This document shows positions 16,612 through 26,051 of a DNA stretch of 64,000 nucleotides, piece by piece. The stretch covers positions 84,135 through 148,134 of the forward strand of contig NZ_JAPYPC010000006.1 of assembly GCF_029937855.1 (NCBI RefSeq). Reading direction: 5' to 3'. The translations under genes and the position numbers were made by a program. The notes beneath the pieces were generated by a model. The model did not search any database and was not told where the DNA came from. It was given only the letters and a program-made list of their open reading frames with translations. Each line of letters opens with the position of its first letter. Within the stretch, counting starts at the first letter, position 1. The DNA comes from Christiangramia sp. GTDB lineage: Bacteria; Bacteroidota; Bacteroidia; Flavobacteriales; Flavobacteriaceae.

Positions 16612-17751
16612 TTAATTTAAACTATCCCGAAGCATTTCCGGTTTAACCACGGTTCTAAATCCTAAATGTTCCTGTGAGGAATCCAGTGCATTTGCCATAC
16701 GGGCAGATATTCTGTAACTGGCGCAGTAAGAAGCATTACACAAATAAGAACCACCTTTGATGACCTTTTCGGGGGCCATAGCATTGGGATTAAACCACTC
16801 TGACGCTCCTTCCGGGTTTTTAACCATACTTTTTTCACTTATATCTTTGTAATAATTTGTATTGTACCAGTCCTGGGTAAACTCCCAAACGTTGCCAGCC
16901 ATATCATATAATCCATATGGATTGGGGGGATACGATTTTACCGGTGCTTTTCCTTCAAAACCGTCAACGAGGGTATTGGAAGTTGGAAATTCCCCTTCCC
17001 ATGAATTTGCCATTTCAGGTAATTTTTCCGAATCGGTGCCCCAGGTAAAAATAGCATCTTCTTTTCCTCCTCGGGCTGCGATTTCCCATTCGGCCTCCGT
17101 AGGCAACCTTCTTCCGGCCCATTTGGCATAAGCTTGTGCATCTTCAAAGGTAATATGTACTACAGGGTAATTCTCTTTGCCCTCTATACTGCTCCCTGGT
17201 CCATTGGGATGTTTCCAATTTGCACCAATAGTCCAGTTCCACCATTGTGAATAATCATATAGATTGGGAACGCTGCTTTTTGTTTTTTTAAAAGTAAGCG
17301 ATCCGGGCTGTAAGATTGAATCTGCAGGTTTTGGAGTGCCTGGTGGCAGTTGTTTCTTCATTTCTTCCCAATTTATAGGCTTTTCAGCAACAGTTACATA
17401 TCCCGTTTCCTCAACAAACTCTTGAAATTCAGCATTGGTTACTTCATTCTTATCCATAAAGAATCCGTCAACAGCTACCTCGTGTGCCGGTTTTTCGTGG
17501 TTCATTGCCATTTCATCGTTTTTTCGGGCTCCCTGTACGAAGGTTCCTCCCGGAATCCAAACCATTCCTTCCGGGGTTTCAGTATCTGAAGGTTTTTTGG
17601 GACTCCCTTTAATAGCAGGAACTGTAATATCTTCAGAATTTACAGTTTCTTTATTTTCATTTTTACAAGAGGAGATAATTAAAGAATAAATAAGAAATAA
17701 GAAGATTATTTTTAAGATTGAAGACTTGTTTTTATTTAATAAATATTTCAT
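16612..17751 (-). CDS. Formylglycine-generating enzyme (sulfatase-maturing), lipoprotein
   Basis: The 379-residue protein has a lipoprotein signal (LIISSC, Cys29) and a full FGE-sulfatase domain: GMVWIPGGTFVQGA, MDKNEVTNAEFQEFV, GRRLPTEAEWEIAARGG, YDMAGNVWEFTQDWY and the active-site segment GGSYLCNASYCASYRISAR with both cysteines (Cys338, Cys343). The two cysteines distinguish true oxygen-dependent FGE from look-alikes in the same fold family. It would convert the active-site Cys of Cys-type sulfatases to formylglycine. Three intact sulfatases of exactly that type are in the window. The lipoprotein anchor places it at the periplasmic face, implying maturation after export. Confidence 0.85.
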   Translation of the reverse strand: MKYLLNKNKSSILKIIFLFLIYSLIISSCKNENKETVNSEDITVPAIKGSPKKPSDTETPEGMVWIPGGTFVQGARKNDEMAMNHEKPAHEVAVDGFFMDKNEVTNAEFQEFVEETGYVTVAEKPINWEEMKKQLPPGTPKPADSILQPGSLTFKKTKSSVPNLYDYSQWWNWTIGANWKHPNGPGSSIEGKENYPVVHITFEDAQAYAKWAGRRLPTEAEWEIAARGGKEDAIFTWGTDSEKLPEMANSWEGEFPTSNTLVDGFEGKAPVKSYPPNPYGLYDMAGNVWEFTQDWYNTNYYKDISEKSMVKNPEGASEWFNPNAMAPEKVIKGGSYLCNASYCASYRISARMANALDSSQEHLGFRTVVKPEMLRDSLN

Positions 17752-18109
17752 TCTTTATAATTGAGATTATTAATTGCGTTTATTTTAAGGCTCTTTCCAA
17801 GAGTCATCATAACACTTCCCGGAATTATGAAAACTGTAGAGGCCAATTCGATAATCGAAATTTCCGTCATGCTTTAAATAAATTCTGAACTTGTCCTTTT
17901 AACCTGCTTGCCGGTGAAGAATATTTTTATTGTATCAAAAGTAGTTAAAAACTTGCACTTTAGTGGATTTGGCTTAAGTTTTTAAAGAAATTAAAAAGTA
18001 GTTTCTAATAATTTTCTTCATTAGTTTCCGGTAAAGATACGGATTAAGATTTATTGGTTGGTTTAACCAATAGGACCGTTTTTTTTGACTCAAATAGCAA
18101 GGGCGTAGC
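17752..18109. other. Intergenic region upstream of the FGE gene
   Basis: No gene is visible in these 358 bases. A hairpin with ATTGGTT pairing to AACCAAT lies at about 18053-18071. The promoter of the FGE gene should be in the first 100 bases. The right edge adjoins a decayed insertion element. Confidence 0.5.
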
Positions 18110-19117
18110 TAAAAGAATGAAAGTTGTGTATCTGGTGGTTTTCTAGTAAGGTGATCCTATTTTTGGGTTGGTTTTTCCCGAAACTAAACAGGTCTATATA
18201 GCTCATTAAATGCAAGCGTCCCATCATGATCATTTTTGAATTAACCAGATCTTCTTTGTCCTTTTTTCACTACCAACAAATAGCTGTACGATAAGCCCTC
18301 ACAATATTTGTGTTTTAATGGCATTGGGGCTGTCTCCAGAGAAATTCTTGAGGGGAAAATTTTGTTTGAGGCGATTGAACATTGTTTCTATCTTCCATCT
18401 GTGTTTATATATTTCCCATTTCTTTGGGCTGAACAAAAAGTTATTGGACAAGAACTCGTATACTTTCTGGTTCTTTTCATCCATATAGACTATTGTGCCT
18501 TAACTCTATGGTCAATTCTTTTTTTTAACGGTTATGATCTTATAATCCGCATTTCCTTTTGCCGTGTTACAAAATAAATATCCTGGCTTGTATAGTCAAA
18601 ATACTGCCGGTAATCATAGGCTTTATCGAATACCACGAAAGAACCTTTTTGGATTTCAAGTTCTTTCAGAAAGGTGTGGGTAGCAGCATTGCTAAAGCGA
18701 ACAAGACGAGGAACGTCCTTCATGACATTAATCATCGTATGCATCTTAATACCACCTTTTTCTTCCCGTTTATAAGATTACGTCCAACTCCCTTTAATAT
18801 ATCGCTGAAGAGGCTAATGGTGGTTGAATCCACAATCTTCAAGTGCTCAACAGGAAACCTTAGCGAACTGCTGTCCGATAAAAACCGGGCATATTTATTA
18901 AAAACTCATAATAGATAGTGGCAAAGACCTCGCTGTAGCGATTCGCATTGACATCCGATAGTGGACTACGCTTAGGAAAATTGTTAGGTCCTAGATGACT
19001 AAGCTTGTCCTCACAAGATAGTTCACGCCAAGAACTCCCTTTCCTGATAGCAACGGCGAGGGAAGTGTAGATTTTTTTCAGGAAAATAAAATAGCTGCTA
19101 AACATCAAATCTTTCAT
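18110..19117 (-). pseudogene. Decayed IS4-type transposase
   Basis: Reading leftward, fragments in different frames line up as one DDE transposase. An N-terminal piece starts MKDLMFSSYFIFL near 19117; a first-aspartate piece reads DSTTISLFSDILKGVGRN; a second-aspartate piece reads VVFDKAYDYRQYFDYTSQD; a glutamate piece reads YKHRWKIETMFNRLKQNFPL. The tail reads LMSYIDLFSFGKN. At least four frameshifts or stops separate them. I found no clear terminal inverted repeats. The element is dead and probably old. Confidence 0.75.
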
Positions 19118-19512
19118 AGGTACTCGCAAAAACGCAGTAATGATACAAATATAGATAGGAATAATTACCATACTCGCTCTAGAGGCATTCAAGGCCATAG
19201 CCAAGTACCAATGGTATTTATTCAGCTCGGTCTTTTAAGATTGAATTTATTTGTAAAAGTGGAATTGTAAAACTCAATCATCCATTTCAAAATTGTATAG
19301 GAGATTCTATTTTGAGATATAACAAAAAGTAGGCTTACATCAATGAAAATGGTGAATTTACTCTATATTAAAAATTTTACAGTTAAACACCTAAAAAAAT
19401 ATAAAAAATGTTTTTTAATTTGTTTATGGGATTAAATATGCATTATTTCGTTAAATAACTGTAAAAATTATTCATAATTTAAATGGTTTTTCACAGCGAG
19501 TAAAAATCTTTT
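19118..19512. other. AT-rich region between the dead transposase and a dead SusC gene
   Basis: No gene is supported in these 395 bases. The right part is very AT-rich and resembles a former SusC promoter, with an inverted pair TTATTT/AAATAA at about 19443-19458. Confidence 0.45.
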
Positions 19513-19960
19513 ATGAAAATTTTTTCTAATCATTTTAATTCTTTGCCTGACCTGTTTTCAGGTTAATGCTCAGGACCTTGTTGTGTCGGGTAGAGTAAAC
19601 TCTGAGGAGGATGGTTTGCCATTACCTGGGGTTAATGTAACACTTGAAGGTATGGATGTAGGAGCGGTTACTGATTTTGATGGTAATTATTCTATTGAAG
19701 TTCCGGAAGGTGCAAATATCTTAATTTTTTCTTTTGTTGGTTTTGTTTCCTAGGAAGTAAAAATAAATGGAAGAACTACTATAAATGTAGTTCTTACTCC
19801 AAATCAGGAGCAACTTTCAGAAGTAGTGGTCACTGGATACGGGGAAAGAGATAGGAGTTCTTTTATAGGTTCTGCTTCGGTATTAGGGAACGAACAAATT
19901 GAAGATCATCCCTTTGGGAATGTTGAGCAGGCTTTACAGGGAAATGTAGCAGGTCCTTCA
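19513..19960 (+). pseudogene. SusC-type TonB-dependent receptor, N-terminal remnant
   Basis: The remnant encodes the carboxypeptidase-regulatory-like domain (LPLPGVNVTLEGMDVGAVTD, FDGNYSIEVPEG) and the start of the plug (LSEVVVTGYGERDRSS, ALQGNVAG). It has a frameshift between the ATG at 19513 and the mature domain, and an in-frame TAG after SFVGFVS (a CAG to TAG change would explain it). After about 19955 the receptor sequence stops abruptly and another gene's tail begins, so most of the barrel has been deleted. Confidence 0.8.
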
Positions 19961-20290
19961 GAGCAACTATTAATGACCGTGAGATGTTAGATGAGGAACT
20001 ATTTTCAGAAATAGTAAATCCCAAAAAGATTCCAGCCAGAAAGTATCAAATGATAGTTTAAGATATGATAACGGATTTTGGTTTTTTACGTTGAAGGAAC
20101 AGATCTAGGTACAAAAAACGGCGGTATTCCATATATGCCCGGTTACGGAGGGATCAAGATAATTTTGTTGCCCAATAATACGGTGTACTATTATTTCAGC
20201 GATAATTTTGATAATGTATGGAAGAAGGAGTGTATGAGTCTAATAGAATTTGGTCCTTTTGTGATGAAAATAATTCTTCCGAATAAATAA
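19961..20290 (+). pseudogene. Serine hydrolase (beta-lactamase family), C-terminal remnant
   Basis: Pieces in three frames, EELFSEIVNPKKIPARKYQ, NDSLRYDNGFWFF and GGIPYMPGYGGIKIILLPNN followed by TVYYYFSDN, resemble the C-terminus of beta-lactamase-fold serine hydrolases. Frameshifts separate them and the catalytic N-terminal half is absent. The 70-codon frame at 20078 is part of this remnant and not an independent gene. The join to the SusC fragment marks a deletion. Confidence 0.6.
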
Positions 20291-20306
20291 TGTAATTTAA
20301 TATCCT

Positions 20307-22223
20307 ATGTTAGTTAATCCTCTGAAATTTCAAATCTGTTCAGTATTGTTTGTCTTTTTTTGCTGGACTGGTTCTTCCCAGTCCGAAGATTTTTTCATTC
20401 CGCTTAACCTAAAAAAGGCATATGAATATGGGACGAGAGCAATGAATGGAGAACCCGGTGAAAACTATTGGCAAAATTCAGCTGACTATAAGATGGAAAT
20501 AATTTTTGATCCTGATACCAGAGAATTAAATGGCTCTTCAAAAATTTCCTATTCCAACAATAGTCCTGATACTTTAAGTGAGATAGTCATCCACACATTC
20601 CCTAATATCTTCAAAAGCGGAAGTGCCAGGGATAGGGATATTTATGATTCTGATGTTTCCAAAGGGCTTATTTTGGAAGAGTTGAAAATTGGGAATGAGT
20701 TAGTTATAAATAATGTCAAGAACCAGAATGGCAAACAAATCTATTCAGAAGCCACTTTTACAGTTATTCCTTTAAAAATACCAATGTTGCCTAACTCAAA
20801 AACTGAGTTGGTGGTGGTTTGGAATTATACTTTGAACAAAGAAACACATCTTCGCACCGGCCAGACAAGTGATACCGGATTTATGATAGCCTATTTTTTC
20901 CCCAGGATCGCCGTGTATGATGATATTGACGGATGGAATAAATACGCATATACCGGAAATACTGAATTTTATAATGATTTTGGTGACTTTGAAGTTGAGA
21001 TAAGCGTACCGGAGAATTACCTGGTTTGGGCCACCGGGCAATTAACCAATCCTTCCGAAGTATTGAAGGATAAATTTTATGAACGTTTTAAAGCTGCCCA
21101 AAAATCTGAACAAAAAATCGCTATCGTTGACTTTTCTGATATAGGAAAAGACATAACCTTATCAAAAACAGACAATACCTGGAAATACAGCGCGAAAAAG
21201 GTACCTGACTTTGCCTTTGCAACAGCAAAAAATTATATCTGGGGGGCACGCAGTGTAGATGTTAACAGGGAAAGCGACCGGCTATTGACTATTCATACAG
21301 CCTATGATCCCAAATCAAAGGATTTTAAGAAAGTTAATGAATTTACGAAAGAATCAATAGAATATATGACATCGGTATTTCCTAAAGTCGATTTTCCTTT
21401 TGAAAACCATACTGTTTTTAACGGATTAGGAATGATGGAGTACCCTATGATGGCCAATGATAGATCTTTTGAGGATTTACATCGAAGCCGATGGCTTACC
21501 CACCATGAAACCTTTCATTCTTATTTTCCCTTTCTTACAGGTTTAAATGAAACGAAATATGCCTGGCTGGATGAAGGATTGGCCATGTATGGAACCAATG
21601 AATTTTTGAGAAGTATAAATTCTCCACTTAAAGATGAGATAGGTTTTCAAAACTTTGACGGAAGAATAGGATATGATTCAGATTTTCCCATTTTTGCAGT
21701 ATCAAAATATCTCAAAAATCCCACCTATTACAACAACTCTTATCCAAAGGCAACAGCTTTTTTTCTGGTGATAAGGGAATATTTAGGGCAGGAAGAATTT
21801 ACTTCTTTTATTCAGAAGTTTGTTAGTGTCTGGAAGGGGAAACATCCTACAGCCCTTGATTTTCTTTTTTTACTCAATGAATCAACCCCCGAAGATTTAA
21901 CCTGGCTAATAAAACCCTGGATTTTTGAATTTGGTTACGTCGATCTTTCTATTGGAAATGTGACTTCTACTGAAGAAGGTTATAAGATCAATATTGAAAA
22001 TAAGGGTAATTATCCTGTGCCTGTGTACTTAGATGTCACCTATAAAGATGGAACTACAGCTAACATATTAAGGCCAGTAAGGGTATGGCAAAACGGAGAA
22101 AAGAACTTCCTGATTTCGCTTGGGACGAATAAGGAAATTCAAAAATTAGTTTTAAGGGATATTAGTCTGATTGATGCGAATCCTGGAAATAATATTTTTA
22201 CTTTTAAAACAAGGTCGCCATAG
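20307..22223 (+). CDS. Exported M1-family metallopeptidase
   Basis: The 638-residue protein has a signal peptide (about residues 1-27) and an M1 domain. The zinc site is HETFH at residues 400-404 with the third ligand Glu423 in WLDEGLAMYG, the exact HExxH-x18-E spacing. GMMEYPMM stands in place of the classical GAMEN exopeptidase loop. It should cleave N-terminal residues from peptides in the periplasm. It is convergent with lrp and lies beside a peptide and amino-acid uptake region, which fits a nutritional role. Confidence 0.85.
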   Translation: MLVNPLKFQICSVLFVFFCWTGSSQSEDFFIPLNLKKAYEYGTRAMNGEPGENYWQNSADYKMEIIFDPDTRELNGSSKISYSNNSPDTLSEIVIHTFPNIFKSGSARDRDIYDSDVSKGLILEELKIGNELVINNVKNQNGKQIYSEATFTVIPLKIPMLPNSKTELVVVWNYTLNKETHLRTGQTSDTGFMIAYFFPRIAVYDDIDGWNKYAYTGNTEFYNDFGDFEVEISVPENYLVWATGQLTNPSEVLKDKFYERFKAAQKSEQKIAIVDFSDIGKDITLSKTDNTWKYSAKKVPDFAFATAKNYIWGARSVDVNRESDRLLTIHTAYDPKSKDFKKVNEFTKESIEYMTSVFPKVDFPFENHTVFNGLGMMEYPMMANDRSFEDLHRSRWLTHHETFHSYFPFLTGLNETKYAWLDEGLAMYGTNEFLRSINSPLKDEIGFQNFDGRIGYDSDFPIFAVSKYLKNPTYYNNSYPKATAFFLVIREYLGQEEFTSFIQKFVSVWKGKHPTALDFLFLLNESTPEDLTWLIKPWIFEFGYVDLSIGNVTSTEEGYKINIENKGNYPVPVYLDVTYKDGTTANILRPVRVWQNGEKNFLISLGTNKEIQKLVLRDISLIDANPGNNIFTFKTRSP

Positions 22224-22246
22224 TACCTCCGCAAAAGGTCAAAAGA

Positions 22247-22717
22247 CTATTTCAACAAATTCAGGTCAGGCTGGGCAAATTTAAGCACTCGCAAATACAT
22301 ATTAGAAGCGCTGTTATAAACACCGTCAATGGAAGAAATTCGCTTATTAATTACTTCAATAAGGTGATTATTGTCGCGGCACATCACATCGATTTCTAAA
22401 TCATAGTCACCCGATGTTATTGCTAAAAAGCTAACTTCTCTAAATTCCAGGAGCTTATTAGCTACATCATCAATTTTATTTGCTGGGCGAACCGCAATTT
22501 TAATATTTGCATAAGCATTAAACCCGAGCTTGTCTGGATTAACCCTGCCGAGGATATGAATGGTTTTATCCTCGATTAATTTGGTGACTCTAGTTCTAAT
22601 TGTGCTAATTGAAGCTCCTGTTTCCTTAGCCATCACAGTAAAAGAAGCCCTTCCGTCATTTTGTAAGTAAGACATGATTGTAAAATCAAGTTCATCGAGA
22701 GAATTATTTAAATCCAT
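22247..22717 (-). CDS. Lrp/AsnC-family transcriptional regulator
   Basis: The 156-residue protein has an N-terminal HTH (LDFTIMSYLQNDGRASF, ASISTIRTRVTKLIED) and a C-terminal RAM ligand-sensing domain (YANIKIAVRPANKIDDVANK, TSGDYDLEIDVMCRD). These regulators respond to amino acids and often control the divergent neighbour. Here the divergent neighbour is a SusC/SusD pair. The palindrome TTTTTTGCAAAAAA in the 194-base gap is a good candidate operator, and a close match precedes the semialdehyde dehydrogenase operon at 29782. Confidence 0.85.
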   Translation of the reverse strand: MDLNNSLDELDFTIMSYLQNDGRASFTVMAKETGASISTIRTRVTKLIEDKTIHILGRVNPDKLGFNAYANIKIAVRPANKIDDVANKLLEFREVSFLAITSGDYDLEIDVMCRDNNHLIEVINKRISSIDGVYNSASNMYLRVLKFAQPDLNLLK

Positions 22718-22824
22718 TGTATCATGTTATATATGAGCAAATTTAAGTAAAAATTGGCATTTAGGCCTTTCTAAAACACATAGTTTAAAAAATGCAATTT
22801 AGTGCTGTAAAAAAAATAAAATTA

Positions 22825-22852
22825 TTTTTTTTGAATATTTTTTTGCAAAAAA
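22825..22852. promoter_or_regulatory. Shared promoter-proximal element with TTTTGCAAAA palindrome, copy 1
   Basis: An oligo-T run ending TTTG is followed by ATATT and a 14-base palindrome TTTTTTGCAAAAAA (22839-22852). A 26-base segment (22825-22850) matches 29695-29720 at 24 positions. The core TTTTGCAAAA begins 71 bases before the SusC start codon, as it does before mmsA. TTTG at 22830-22833 could be the -33 box. Likely a target of the adjacent Lrp regulator. Confidence 0.6.
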
Positions 22853-22911
22853 GTTTTTTATTAAGAAAAATTTAGCAATTTTAGTGTTCTAATTAATTTC
22901 AATCAGAAGCA

Positions 22912-25900
22912 ATGAAAAAAAGATTAAAATCAATTTTAGTACTGTTTGCTGTTTTGATAGTGCATATCTCATCTGCACAACAAGAAAAAACTATAACAGG
23001 AACAGTAATAGACGGAGATGGCTTACCTCTTCCTGGAGTAAACGTTCTGGTTAAAAATACAAATAGGGGGGTACAAACAGATTTTGATGGGAATTACACA
23101 ATTCAAGCAGCTGAAGGGGAGGTGCTGGTCTTTTCTTTCCTCGGTCTTTCTACTGGAGAATATACAGTAGGCGATACAAGTATTATCGATGTGGTTATGG
23201 AAGCAGGAGAATCTCAATTAGATGAGGTGGTGGTTACCGCATTGGGAATTGAAAGAAAGCCAAAAGAACTTTCTTATTCTGTTTCCTCACTGGATGAAGA
23301 GGAACTAACAAATACCAAGTCAGTCAATGCAGCAACTGCCATGATAGGTAAAGTTTCAGGTTTACAAATTAATACCACAAATAATGGGGTGAATCCAAAT
23401 ACCAGAGTGGTATTAAGAGGGAACAGATCTCTGTTAGGTAATAATGAAGCTCTTATTGTAGTAGATGGTTTTCCAGCTCCTAGAGGAGTTTTAGATCAAA
23501 TTAACCCTAATGACATTAAAGAAATGACCATTCTTAAAGGCGCTAATGCTTCTGCTTTATATGGATCTGATGCCGCAAATGGTGTAATTGTGATCACCAC
23601 CAAAAAAGGTAATGGCAAGTTAACTGTCACTTATAATACCAACTACGAGCAACAGTCAGTAGCTTATCTTCCTGAGTTTCAGGATGAATTTGGACCAGGA
23701 GGATTCCCAGATGGTACTTTTTACCCCCTGGAAAATGTGAACTGGGGACCACGTTTTGATGGACGACCGGCTGCCATTAGTGAAGTTCTTTTAGATGGTT
23801 CGGTATTGGAAGCACCCTATTCACCCATTGAAAATAGGAATGAAAATTTTTTTGATACGGGCAGTACCATAAGGCATGGTATAACCATAGGAGGAGGAGA
23901 TGAAAAAGGTGATTTGCTACTTTCAGTAGATCATACTAATACAAAAGGAATTATACCTAAAGATAGATATAATAGAACAAATTTCCGGGTAAAAGGTAGT
24001 CGTACCTATGAGAATTTAACTATAGGAGGGAATGTTTCATTTTTTAGAAGTCATAGAAATATTGTTGGAAATGGGGGGCGACAGGGAAGGCCGGTTTATT
24101 GGAATGTCCTCAATACACCCTTAAACGTTCCTCTTACTGAATTGAAAGACTGGCGTACAGGAAGGTTTACGAGAAATGAGGTCTCTTTTTTCCGCTTTTA
24201 TGAAAATCCTTATTTTATTATAGACACACAAAGGTGGAAATACGATAGCAGCGAATTTATTGCTTTGGCAGATATTAATTACAAGTTCAATGAGTGGATC
24301 AACGCTACAATTAGAGTAGGACATACAGTAGATGTTAATGAATTTAAACAGGAATTTGGAGCTTATACGTATGCATTTAGACTACCTGATGCATATGCTA
24401 ATGGTATTCCAGAATATGGCGCTAGTACAGCAGATAACTTGAATACATCCTCTAGAACAAATAGCGATTTTCTTTTAAATTTTAACCGTGAAATTGCTGA
24501 TAATTTTTCTGCTAATCTTACTTTAGGACATAATTTGAGGATTCAAAGTTTTAGAAGGGTAAATGTAAGTGGGCAAGATTTAATTATCCCAGATTTCTAT
24601 AATGTTTCTACAAGAACTGGAAACTTAGAAGGAGGTGAATTCAGTTCACAATATAGAAAGATGGGTGTCTATGGTGATCTCACATTAGGTTATAGCGACT
24701 TTTTATTTTTAAACGCAACAGCTCGAAATGATTGGTCTTCTACCTTATCTCAGGAGAATAGGTCTTTTTTCTATCCTGGCGTCGGGATTTCGTTTATACC
24801 TACCGAGGCTTTTCCTCAATTAATAGGGGATCAGGGAATCAGTTATTTAAAATTTAGTGCCAATATAACTAAAACGGGAAATGATCCTGGTGTTTACCAA
24901 AACGCGAGTACTTTTTTTGCTCCTCAAGAATCTTTTGCCGGCAATCCAGGCACGGGATTTTTTCCATATGGATCCACTCCTGGTCTTTCACAATCGGGAA
25001 TAGATAGAGACCCTGATTTAAGCCCTGAATTTACTACTTCCAAGGAGGCAGGTATAGAATTTGGTTTCTTTAAGAACAGATTTACCGGGAATGTAACTGT
25101 TTACCAAACCAATTCTACGGACCAAATAATACCTGTAAATATATCCCTTGCTTCAGGAGCTTCGAGTCGTATTATTAATATTGGTGAAGTGGAAAATAGA
25201 GGGTTGGAAGTTGATTTTAATGCCCGCATACTTCAAACCGATGATTTTTCTTGGAAAATAGGAGGTAATTATTCTGGTTTCAAATCAGAGGTAAAGTCAT
25301 TGGCTGAAGGTGTGGATCAACTGTCTATTGGGGGAATTGCTACGGCAGAAATAGTGGCCAGGGTAGGAGAACCTTTTCCTTTACTAAGTACTACCGCTTA
25401 CGAAAGGGATGATGAGGGAAGGGTAGTTGTTGGAGCAAATGGAAATCCAATCCAAGCCGGTGGCAATGAAATAATGGGTAAAACTGTGCCAGATTATGTA
25501 GTAGGTGTAAATACAAATATCACTTTTAAAAATTTCAATTTATATGCCGTGGCAGATTATAGGACCGGCCATGTATTTTATAATAACCTTGTAAATGCAT
25601 TGCGATTTACAGGATTGGCTCAGCATAGTGCCAGCTCCAATAGGCAACCATTTGTATTTCCAAACTCTTCCTATGCGGATGGAAATGGCGGATTTGTGGA
25701 AAACACCAATAGGCCAACCACCAGTGGGGGTTTTAATTTCTTTAACGGTACTTATGGTTCCATTAACGAGAATTATGTTACAGATGCGACCGTTTTAAAA
25801 TTAAGGGAAGTTTTATTATCTTATAACTTTGGTGGAGACCTTTTAAATACTTTAAACCTTCAAACCTTCTCTTTAGGTTTGTATGGTAGAAACCTCCTCA

Positions 25901-26040
25901 CTATCAGGCCAGCAGAAAATGTTTATACCGATCCTGAATTTAACCGTGATACTAGTAATGCAAATGAAATTGGTTTTGGCACACAAACGCAATCACCGCC
26001 AACAAGACAGTATGGAATTACCCTAACGGCAAAATTTTAA
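22912..26040 (+). CDS. SusC/RagA-type TonB-dependent outer-membrane receptor
   Basis: The 1042-residue protein has a signal peptide (to about residue 22), a carboxypeptidase-regulatory-like domain (GDGLPLPGVNVLVKNTNRG), a TonB box region (LDEVVVTALGIERK), a plug domain (LRGNRSLLGNNEALIVVDG, ALYGSDAANGVIVITTKKG) and a beta barrel ending in YGITLTAKF. With the SusD-like lipoprotein 12 bases downstream it forms a TonB-driven importer. The nearby Lrp regulator, peptidases and amino-acid enzymes suggest a peptide or amino-acid-containing ligand rather than a glycan. Specificity cannot be read from sequence. Confidence 0.92.
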   Translation: MKKRLKSILVLFAVLIVHISSAQQEKTITGTVIDGDGLPLPGVNVLVKNTNRGVQTDFDGNYTIQAAEGEVLVFSFLGLSTGEYTVGDTSIIDVVMEAGESQLDEVVVTALGIERKPKELSYSVSSLDEEELTNTKSVNAATAMIGKVSGLQINTTNNGVNPNTRVVLRGNRSLLGNNEALIVVDGFPAPRGVLDQINPNDIKEMTILKGANASALYGSDAANGVIVITTKKGNGKLTVTYNTNYEQQSVAYLPEFQDEFGPGGFPDGTFYPLENVNWGPRFDGRPAAISEVLLDGSVLEAPYSPIENRNENFFDTGSTIRHGITIGGGDEKGDLLLSVDHTNTKGIIPKDRYNRTNFRVKGSRTYENLTIGGNVSFFRSHRNIVGNGGRQGRPVYWNVLNTPLNVPLTELKDWRTGRFTRNEVSFFRFYENPYFIIDTQRWKYDSSEFIALADINYKFNEWINATIRVGHTVDVNEFKQEFGAYTYAFRLPDAYANGIPEYGASTADNLNTSSRTNSDFLLNFNREIADNFSANLTLGHNLRIQSFRRVNVSGQDLIIPDFYNVSTRTGNLEGGEFSSQYRKMGVYGDLTLGYSDFLFLNATARNDWSSTLSQENRSFFYPGVGISFIPTEAFPQLIGDQGISYLKFSANITKTGNDPGVYQNASTFFAPQESFAGNPGTGFFPYGSTPGLSQSGIDRDPDLSPEFTTSKEAGIEFGFFKNRFTGNVTVYQTNSTDQIIPVNISLASGASSRIINIGEVENRGLEVDFNARILQTDDFSWKIGGNYSGFKSEVKSLAEGVDQLSIGGIATAEIVARVGEPFPLLSTTAYERDDEGRVVVGANGNPIQAGGNEIMGKTVPDYVVGVNTNITFKNFNLYAVADYRTGHVFYNNLVNALRFTGLAQHSASSNRQPFVFPNSSYADGNGGFVENTNRPTTSGGFNFFNGTYGSINENYVTDATVLKLREVLLSYNFGGDLLNTLNLQTFSLGLYGRNLLTIRPAENVYTDPEFNRDTSNANEIGFGTQTQSPPTRQYGITLTAKF

Positions 26041-26051
26041 AAATTTAAATT

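Noticed and set aside
20078..20290. A 70-residue frame as an independent small gene
   Set aside because: Its sequence continues upstream fragments in other frames and matches the C-terminus of beta-lactamase-type serine hydrolases, so it is part of a pseudogene.
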